Shown here one piece after another: positions 57,882-64,000 of a stretch of DNA of 64,000 nt. Within the stretch, counting starts at the first letter, position 1; the number at the start of each line of letters is the position of its first letter. This stretch comes from Bradyrhizobium hipponense (lineage in GTDB: Bacteria; Pseudomonadota; Alphaproteobacteria; Rhizobiales; Xanthobacteraceae), in assembly GCF_008123965.1 (NCBI RefSeq), contig NZ_VSTH01000099.1, positions 1 through 64,000 on the forward strand, given 5' to 3'. A model generated the notes under the pieces. The model was not told the DNA's origin, made no database searches, and saw nothing but the letters and a program-made list of their open reading frames with translations. The position numbers and the translations under genes are program-made.

Positions 57882-59450
57882 ATGCGTCTGACGTTGAACT
57901 TGAAGACTGTCCTGATCGCGGTCGCGGTCCTCGCGGCGTCGTTTTTCATCAGCCTGAAGGCGATGGACTGGCTGTCGCCGCGCGCGACCAATTCCGCGCC
58001 GCCCGTCGCGCAGCTGCCGCCGTTGCCCCCGGTCGCCAAGAGCTCGATCGTGGTGGCCCCGGTGTCGATCGCGCTGGCGGCGATCCGCGACCAGGCCGAG
58101 AGGGCCGCGCCGCGCAATTTCGCCGGCAAGGCCGACAACCCGATCTCGCAGATCCTGCAGAACGCCGACATCGGCTGGACGGCCGCGCGTGGTCCGATGT
58201 CCGCCGTCGGCGACAAGGACGTGCTGACGCTGTCGACACCGCTCACCGGCAAGCTGAACGTGACGGGATCGCTGTCGTCGAAGGCTACCGGCGCGCTCGG
58301 CGAGGCGCTCGGCAACGTGCTCGGCGGCAATGCCGCCAAACAGATCGGCGCGGTCAACATCAAGAATTTGAATGCCAGCGCCGAGATCAATGGCAACGTG
58401 GTCGTCACCTCGCGCCCGAAGCTCGCGGCGAACTGGCACCTGGAGCCCAATCTCGGCGCCCAGGTCAATCTCGGCGACACCAATCTCTCGGTCGCCGGCG
58501 CCAAGGTCAACGTGCCGGCGCAGGTGAAGCCGCTGATCGACAAGACGGTGGGCGAACAACTCAACGCTGCCTCCGAACGCATCCGCAACGATCCCTCTCT
58601 GCGGGAGAATGCAAAGCTGCAATGGGCCAAGGCTTGCCGTTCGATCTCACTGCAAGGCACGGGATCTTCGGCCTCCCTGCCGCCGCTCTGGCTCGAGATG
58701 AAGCCGGTGCGGGCGATCGCCGCGCAGCCGCGTGTCGACGCGAAGGCCGTCACCCTGCTGCTCGGCCTGGAAGCCGAGACCCGCGTCACGACGACGCCAA
58801 CCAAGCCGGACTGCCCGTTCCCGGACAAGATCTCGATCGTGCCGCCGACCGGCACCGGCGTGAACATCGGCGTGCCGATCGACGTGCCCTTCACCGAGAT
58901 CAACAAGCTCATCGCCGCGCAGATGGTGGGCCACACCTATCCTGAGGACGGCTCCGGCCCGGTCGACGTCACCGTGAAGAGCGTCAACGTGATCCCATCG
59001 GGCGACCGGCTGCTGATCTCGCTGCTGGTGCGCGCCAAGGAGAAGAAGAGCTGGCTCGGCCTCGGCGCGGAGGCGACCGTGCATATCTGGGGCCGGCCGA
59101 TGCTCGACCAGGCCCAGCAGACGCTGCGCCTCGCCGACATCCAGCTCGCGGTGGAATCCGAAGCGGCCTTCGGCCTGCTAGGGGCCGCCGCGCGCGCAGT
59201 GGTGCCGCAGATGCAGCAGGCGCTGGTGCAGAAGGCGACGCTCGATCTGAAGCCGATCGCGGCCAACGCCCGCGAGAGGGTCGCAGCCGCGATCGCCGAC
59301 TTCCAGAAGAGCGAGGACGGCCTCAAGGTCGAAGCCAATATCAGCAGTCTGACGTTGGCCGATATCGCCTTCGACGCGAAGACGCTGCGGGTGGTCGCGG
59401 AGGCCGGCGGCACGCTGAATGTGTATGTGACGAAGCTATCGGGGATGTAG
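57882..59450 (+). CDS. DUF4403 family protein
   Basis: A 522-residue exported or membrane-anchored protein. It has one N-terminal hydrophobic helix (about residues 9-25, TVLIAVAVLAASFFISL), a Pro-rich stretch, then two similar lipid-binding-like domains (PVSIALAAIRDQAERAAP, VPIDVPFTEINKLIAAQMVG) as in DUF4403. The family function is not known to me; the fold is thought to resemble lipid-binding BPI-like proteins. The ATG at 57882 has the ribosome site GGGGGATTG. It stands alone on the plus strand before the polyamine ABC operon. Confidence 0.88.
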   Translation: MRLTLNLKTVLIAVAVLAASFFISLKAMDWLSPRATNSAPPVAQLPPLPPVAKSSIVVAPVSIALAAIRDQAERAAPRNFAGKADNPISQILQNADIGWTAARGPMSAVGDKDVLTLSTPLTGKLNVTGSLSSKATGALGEALGNVLGGNAAKQIGAVNIKNLNASAEINGNVVVTSRPKLAANWHLEPNLGAQVNLGDTNLSVAGAKVNVPAQVKPLIDKTVGEQLNAASERIRNDPSLRENAKLQWAKACRSISLQGTGSSASLPPLWLEMKPVRAIAAQPRVDAKAVTLLLGLEAETRVTTTPTKPDCPFPDKISIVPPTGTGVNIGVPIDVPFTEINKLIAAQMVGHTYPEDGSGPVDVTVKSVNVIPSGDRLLISLLVRAKEKKSWLGLGAEATVHIWGRPMLDQAQQTLRLADIQLAVESEAAFGLLGAAARAVVPQMQQALVQKATLDLKPIAANARERVAAAIADFQKSEDGLKVEANISSLTLADIAFDAKTLRVVAEAGGTLNVYVTKLSGM

Positions 59451-59572
59451 CGCGCTTTCACTCACCGGGCCCGCGCACGCGTCGTTCGCGCCGCTGGCAT
59501 TCTCGTCGGAGGATGCTAAGCTGTTCTTCGGAGAAGTGCCGACAGCACTGTAGCTGATAACGCGAGGACAAC

Positions 59573-60682
59573 ATGGAAGCCGGCATGGTCACGCCTGCGC
59601 CGGCGCTGGTGCGCTTTTCCGGCATTCAGAAAACCTATGATGGCGAGCACCTCGTGGTGAAAAACCTCGATCTCGACATCAGGAAGGGCGAGTTCATCAC
59701 CCTCCTCGGCCCGTCGGGCTCGGGCAAGACGACCACGCTGATGATGCTGGCTGGCTTCGAGGTTCCGACCCATGGCGAGATCTACCTCGCTGACCGGCCG
59801 ATCAAGAACATGCCGCCGCATAAGCGCGACATCGGCATGGTGTTCCAGAACTATGCTTTGTTTCCGCATCTGACGATCGCGGAGAATATCGCCTTCCCGC
59901 TATCCGTTCGTAAAATCAACAGGGCGGAAGCGCAGGAGCGCGTCAGAGCCGCGTTGCGCATGATCAAGATGGAAACCCTGGCGCACCGGCGGCCCGGGCA
60001 GCTGTCCGGCGGTCAGCAGCAACGCGTGGCGCTGGCCCGCGCGCTGGTTTTCAACCCGCAGCTCGTGCTGATGGACGAACCCCTGGGAGCCCTTGACAAG
60101 CGCCTGCGGGAGCAGATGCAACTGGAGATCAAGCAACTGCACGAGACGATGGGCATCACCGTCGTCTACGTCACACACGATCAGAGTGAAGCGCTCACCA
60201 TGTCGGACCGCATCGCCGTGTTCAACGACGGCATTGTGCAGCAGATTGACACGCCCGACGCGCTTTACGAGCATCCGGTGAACAGCTTCGTCGCCCACTT
60301 CATCGGCGAGAACAATGTGCTGACCGGCACCGTCGAGACGGTCGAGAAGGAATATTGCCGCGTCGCGCTGCCTGGTGGCGGCACCGTTACCGCACGGGCG
60401 GTCAACGCATCAGGTGTGGGCACATCGACTTCCCTGTCGGTGCGGCCGGAGCGGATCTCCATTATCCTGGACGGCACCTCCAGCGACGGGCCGAACCGCC
60501 TGCCGGCCAGGGTGCAGAACACCATCTATCTCGGCGACCACGCGCTGGCCGTTCTCGATGTCGCCGGCAACGGGGAGTTCATTGTCAAGCTTCAGCCGGA
60601 CGCACATGGCAGCCTGAGACATGGCGAAAGCGTGTTCATCACCTTCCAGCCCGAGGACTGCCTGGCCCTCGATCCCGTCTGA
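59573..60682 (+). CDS. Polyamine-type ABC transporter ATPase (PotA-like)
   Basis: The ATP-hydrolysing subunit of a spermidine/putrescine-type uptake system. The 369-residue product has Walker A GPSGSGKTT near residue 47, the Q-loop VFQNYALFPHLTI, signature LSGGQQQRVALARAL, Walker B LVLMDEPLGALD, and a C-terminal TOBE domain from about 285 (LSVRPERISIIL, RVQNTIYLGDHALAVL). The start at 59573 follows GAGGA. It leads an operon with a binding protein and two permeases. Exact substrates of this family vary, so polyamine is likely but not certain. Confidence 0.93.
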   Translation: MEAGMVTPAPALVRFSGIQKTYDGEHLVVKNLDLDIRKGEFITLLGPSGSGKTTTLMMLAGFEVPTHGEIYLADRPIKNMPPHKRDIGMVFQNYALFPHLTIAENIAFPLSVRKINRAEAQERVRAALRMIKMETLAHRRPGQLSGGQQQRVALARALVFNPQLVLMDEPLGALDKRLREQMQLEIKQLHETMGITVVYVTHDQSEALTMSDRIAVFNDGIVQQIDTPDALYEHPVNSFVAHFIGENNVLTGTVETVEKEYCRVALPGGGTVTARAVNASGVGTSTSLSVRPERISIILDGTSSDGPNRLPARVQNTIYLGDHALAVLDVAGNGEFIVKLQPDAHGSLRHGESVFITFQPEDCLALDPV

Positions 60683-60763
60683 TCCAACCTACAGCCTTTT
60701 GCCACGCAAGGGATCGGCATCGATCCACCTCAACGCAACGCACATGAAGAAGGAACAAAGACC

Positions 60764-61822
60764 ATGCTGAAGCGCAAGATTGGCAAGATTGCTCTGGGTT
60801 TCGCCGCGGCGCTCACCGCCAGCGCCGCGCTGGTGACGGTCGCACAGGCGCGTGACCTCACCGTCGTATCGTGGGGCGGCGCGTATCAGGATGCCCAGAA
60901 GAAGGTCTATTTCGAGCCGTTCAAGAAGGCGGCCGGCATTCCCATGAACGACGAGTCCTGGGACGGCGGCATCGGCGTGCTGCGCGCCAAGGTGCAGGGT
61001 GGCGCCGCCACCTGGGACGTCGTCCAGGTCGAGAGCGACGAACTGGCTGTCGGCTGCGAGGAAGGCCTGTTCGAGAAGATGGACTATTCCAGGATCGGCG
61101 GCGAGGCCGCCTACATGCCGGCGTCCGTCAATCCCTGCGGCGTCGGCGCCATCGTGTACGATTTCGTTCTCGGCTACGACAAGGACAAGCTGAAGGAGGC
61201 GCCTGCGGGCTGGGCCGACTTCTTCGACACCAAGAAAATTCCGGGCAAGCGCGCCCTGCGCCAGGGCCCGAAGACCACGCTGGAGATCGCCCTCATCGCC
61301 GACGGCGTCGCGCCGAAGGACGTCTACAAGGTGCTGGCGACCGACGAGGGCATCGAGCGCGCGTTCAAGAAGCTCGACACCATCAAGGGCGACCTCGTCT
61401 GGTGGAAGGCCGGCGCCCAACCGCCGCAACTGCTCGCCTCCGGCGAGGTGGCGATGACCTCGGTCTACAATGGCCGCATCGACACCGCGAACAAGAAAGA
61501 GAAGAAGAATTTCGGCATGGTGTGGGACGGGGCGCTCTTCACGCTCGACAGTTGGGTGATCCTGAAGGGCAGCCCGAACAAGGATGCGGCCTACAAGTTC
61601 CTGGACTTCGCCGGCAAGGCGGAGAACCAGTCCAAGCTGTCCGAGAATATTGCCTATGGCACCTCGAACAAGGACGCCGCTGCCCTGATCCAGCCTACCG
61701 TTCTGAAGGACTTGCCGACTGCGCCTGATAACATCAAGAACGCGGTCGAGATCAACGTCGGCTTCTGGCTCGAGAACATCGACCGCCTGACCGAGCGCTT
61801 CAACAAATGGGCCGCCAAATAG
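60764..61822 (+). CDS. Polyamine-type ABC substrate-binding protein (PotD-like)
   Basis: The periplasmic binding protein of the system. The 352-residue product has a signal peptide ending at about residue 29 (ALVTVAQA), then the family pattern LTVVSWGGAYQDAQKKVYFEPF, WDVVQVESDELAVGCEEGLFEKMDY, GVGAIVYDFVLGYD and the hinge-domain SWVILKGSPNKDAAYKFLDFA. It is 81 bases behind the ATPase gene. A palindromic repeat follows before the first permease, which may protect its message and give more binding protein than permease. Confidence 0.93.
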   Translation: MLKRKIGKIALGFAAALTASAALVTVAQARDLTVVSWGGAYQDAQKKVYFEPFKKAAGIPMNDESWDGGIGVLRAKVQGGAATWDVVQVESDELAVGCEEGLFEKMDYSRIGGEAAYMPASVNPCGVGAIVYDFVLGYDKDKLKEAPAGWADFFDTKKIPGKRALRQGPKTTLEIALIADGVAPKDVYKVLATDEGIERAFKKLDTIKGDLVWWKAGAQPPQLLASGEVAMTSVYNGRIDTANKKEKKNFGMVWDGALFTLDSWVILKGSPNKDAAYKFLDFAGKAENQSKLSENIAYGTSNKDAAALIQPTVLKDLPTAPDNIKNAVEINVGFWLENIDRLTERFNKWAAK

Positions 61823-61937
61823 CGCGCTGCCGAAGCGACGTGCGGCACAGGCAGAGGATCGACACATCTTCGCCTGTGCCCCACCCCTTTCCTGAAATTG
61901 AAGGGCGACAGCATTTGAGAGCAGGTTCGTTGCGGCC

Positions 61938-62066
61938 GTCCTTCGAGACGCCCGCTTTAGGCGGGCTCCTCAGGATGAGGACGGAGTGTGCGGCAGCGAT
62001 TTCACAGGAACCGATTTCGATGAGCCTCATCCTGAGGAGACCGCAAAGCGGTCGTCTCGAAGGACG
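61938..62066. repeat. Composite palindromic repeat inside the polyamine operon
   Basis: Arms GTCCTTCGAGACGCCCGCTT through GCTCCTCAGGATGAGGAC and GCCTCATCCTGAGGAG through GTCTCGAAGGAC face each other, the same family as around the GIY-YIG gene but with a shorter spacer. It takes up about 130 of the 331 gene-free bases between the binding protein and the first permease. The rest shows no gene. Confidence 0.8.
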
Positions 62067-62153
62067 AGGCGCGCGTTTAGGTAGCTCTAAAAGGCCATAT
62101 GCGATTGCCTTTCCTGAAGTGGCGCGGGATTTCCGGTCAAAGAGGCTCAACTC

Positions 62154-63416
62154 ATGACAGCCGCGTTCCTGACCGGCGCCGATGCGCAGATCGAGATGCC
62201 GCTCAAGCGCCGATTGAGGCGCGCGGAGCGCGCGCGCCAGCTCAAGGCATTGGCACTGGTTCTGCCGCTTCTGCTGTTTCTGCTCTTCACTTTCGCAGGG
62301 CCTATCGCCGGCATGCTGTGGCGCTCGGTCGACGACCGCGAGGTGCGTCAGGTCCTGCCCCAGACCGTCGCTGCTCTCGCCGACTGGGACGGCAAAGACC
62401 TGCCGGACGAGAAGGCTTACGCGGCGCTGGCAAGCGACATCCTGGCGGCGCGCGCCTCCGGCACCATGGCGATTGCGGCCAAGCGGCTAAACTACGCGCT
62501 GAACGGTTTTCGCACGATCCTGACCAGCACGGCACGTAATCTGAAGGCAGCGCCGGAGCCCGGCACCGCCAAGGACACGCTGGGCAAGATCAACCCGGCC
62601 TGGCGCGAACGCACCACCTGGACGACGATCAAAGACGCCAGTGGCCCGGTGACGGGCTTTTATCTGCTGGCGGCGCTCGATCTCACCCGGAACGCAGACG
62701 GCGCGATCGTCGCGGCCGCGCCGGACCAGGCGATCTACCGCAACGTCTTCACCCGCACCTTCATCATCAGCCTCAGCGTCACGGTGCTCTGCCTGATCCT
62801 CGGCTTCCCGGTTGCTTACCTCTTGGCGACGCTACCGCCCGGCCGGTCGAATCTGCTGATGATCTTCGTCCTGCTGCCGTTCTGGACTTCGCTTCTGGTC
62901 CGCACCTGCGCCTGGATCGTGCTGTTGCAGAGCAAGGGCGTCGTGAACGACAGCCTGCACTGGCTTGGCATAATCGACGAGCCGTTGCGCCTGATCTACA
63001 ACCGCTTCGGTGTCTGCGTGGCGATGACCCACGTTCTCCTGCCGTTCATGATCCTGCCGCTGTACAGCAGCATGAAGGCGATCTCGCCTGCCTACATGCG
63101 TGCCGCCGCCTCGCTCGGTGCGCCGCCGGTCACCGCCTTCCTGCGGATCTACCTGCCTCAAACGCTGCCCGGTATCGGCGCGGGAAGCCTGCTCGTCTTC
63201 ATCCTGGCGCTCGGCTACTACATCACGCCGGCACTCGTCGGCGGCGCCGCCGATCAGATGATCAGCTACTTCATCGCCCTCTACACGACCGAGACGGCCA
63301 ACTGGGGCCTCGCCTCGGCGCTGGGTGCGGTGCTGCTGCTCGCCACCCTCCTGCTGGCCCTTGTCTACGGAAAGCTGGTGCAGGGACAGCAGGTCACGGG
63401 AGGAATGAAGAATTGA
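62154..63416 (+). CDS. Polyamine-type ABC permease 1 (PotB-like)
   Basis: The first membrane subunit. The 420-residue product has one membrane helix at about residues 34-56. A roughly 140-residue periplasmic insert follows, then five more helices with the permease signature EAA-type loop YMRAAASLGAPPVTAFLRIYLPQTLPGI. The large insert makes it longer than E. coli PotB (about 285 residues) and matches a variant of the family seen in alphaproteobacteria. The end overlaps the next permease start by 4 bases. Confidence 0.92.
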   Translation: MTAAFLTGADAQIEMPLKRRLRRAERARQLKALALVLPLLLFLLFTFAGPIAGMLWRSVDDREVRQVLPQTVAALADWDGKDLPDEKAYAALASDILAARASGTMAIAAKRLNYALNGFRTILTSTARNLKAAPEPGTAKDTLGKINPAWRERTTWTTIKDASGPVTGFYLLAALDLTRNADGAIVAAAPDQAIYRNVFTRTFIISLSVTVLCLILGFPVAYLLATLPPGRSNLLMIFVLLPFWTSLLVRTCAWIVLLQSKGVVNDSLHWLGIIDEPLRLIYNRFGVCVAMTHVLLPFMILPLYSSMKAISPAYMRAAASLGAPPVTAFLRIYLPQTLPGIGAGSLLVFILALGYYITPALVGGAADQMISYFIALYTTETANWGLASALGAVLLLATLLLALVYGKLVQGQQVTGGMKN

Positions 63417-64000
63417 GCGATAATCCTTCCCTCCGCACGCCCAGCCAGCGCATCGCGTGGACCGCGACCATCGTGATCTCCACGCTGGTGTTCATCTTCC
63501 TGATCGCGCCAATCCTGGCGATCATGCCGCTGTCCTTCAGCTCGGGCTCCTACCTGACCTATCCGCTGCCTGGGCTCTCCTTGCGCTGGTACGACGACTT
63601 CATCAATTCGCCGCGTTGGATGACGTCGCTGAAGAACAGCATGATCATAGGCGTCGCCTCGACCCTGCTGTCCATGGTGCTTGGCACGCTGGCCGCGCTG
63701 GGGCTGGCGCAGTGGAAGAGCCGGCTCAAACCGCTCGTGCTGGCTTTCGTGCTGTCGCCGGTCGTCGTGCCCGGCGTCATCACCGCGGTCGGTCTCTATT
63801 TCTTCTTCGCGCCGATCGGACTGACCGGCAGTTACCTCGGCTTGATCCTGGCCCACACCGCGCTGGCGACGCCCTTTGTGGTGATCACGGTCGGCGCGAC
63901 GCTGCAAAGCTTCGACACCAACTTGGCGCGCGCCGCCGCCTCACTCGGCGCCTCGCCGCTCGACGCCTTCCGCCGCGTGATCCTGCCGCTGATCCTGCCC
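63413..64000 (+). CDS. Polyamine-type ABC permease 2 (PotC-like), cut by the window end
   Basis: The second membrane subunit, visible for 196 codons without a stop. It starts with TTG at 63413, overlapping the previous stop (TTGA) and placed after GGGAGGA. The visible part has helices near residues 17-38, 75-95, 108-131 and 140-160. It ends in the start of the permease loop, LARAAASLGASPLDAFRRVILPLIL, before the edge. It completes the ATPase, binding protein, two-permease set. The length of the rest is unknown. Confidence 0.92.
   Translation, partial: MSDNPSLRTPSQRIAWTATIVISTLVFIFLIAPILAIMPLSFSSGSYLTYPLPGLSLRWYDDFINSPRWMTSLKNSMIIGVASTLLSMVLGTLAALGLAQWKSRLKPLVLAFVLSPVVVPGVITAVGLYFFFAPIGLTGSYLGLILAHTALATPFVVITVGATLQSFDTNLARAAASLGASPLDAFRRVILPLILP

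Noticed and set aside
50466..62066. Recurrent CTTCGAGACG elements as a possible CRISPR array
   Set aside because: Copies are kilobases apart, palindromic in two arms and lie in different gene gaps. There are no regular spacers and no cas genes.

Overview
The window is a GC-rich chromosomal segment from an alphaproteobacterium, most likely Bradyrhizobium or a close relative in the Nitrobacteraceae. This rests on the division and cell-wall gene order, the long FtsZ (598 residues), the meso-diaminopimelate-type MurE, a PmtA-type phosphatidylethanolamine methyltransferase and several families of intergenic palindromic repeats. No sequence search was possible, so the genus is an inference.

From 62 to about 26300, almost everything is on the minus strand and forms one division and cell-wall (dcw) cluster. 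In transcription order it reads rsmH, ftsL, ftsI, murE, murF, mraY, murD, ftsW, murG, murC, murB, ddl, ftsQ, ftsA, ftsZ, then lpxC, bamD, recN and ligA. Several neighbours overlap by 4 bases (ftsI/ftsL, murE/murF, ftsA/ftsQ). No mraZ is visible upstream of rsmH. Palindromic repeats sit in many of the wider gaps. A hairpin behind ftsZ probably ends the ftsZ transcript.

From 26800 to 32800 are a peptidoglycan amidase, an ECF sigma factor coupled to its DGPF/YCII partner, the RNase P RNA gene rnpB, a DUF983 membrane protein, a MocR-type regulator with paired direct repeats in front of it, and a TauE/SafE permease. From 32800 to 40350 is an efflux island: MATE, a fused ABC exporter, and EmrB and EmrA with a divergent TetR regulator and a perfect palindromic operator. 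The ABC exporter has what looks like a leader with a promoter, a short leader ORF and two hairpins.

From 40400 to 46200 are a small protein translationally coupled to a LanC-like zinc protein, an extensin-like lipoprotein, a 27-residue membrane peptide, a DUF2147 protein and a FecR-domain protein with a low-complexity tail. From 46300 to 52400 lies a group with a membrane-lipid theme: NUDIX hydrolase, phosphatidylserine decarboxylase, a class III aminotransferase, a His-rich membrane protein, PmtA and a GT4 glycosyltransferase.

From 52600 to the end are an L,D-transpeptidase, a cytochrome c, a GIY-YIG protein enclosed by two copies of one composite palindromic repeat, a DUF899 protein with a coupled membrane protein, an HTH regulator with a beta-propeller protein, a DUF4403 protein, and a polyamine-type ABC uptake operon whose last permease gene runs off the window. 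The observations most worth following are the repeat-flanked GIY-YIG gene, the ABC exporter leader, the LanC-like pair and the lipid group.
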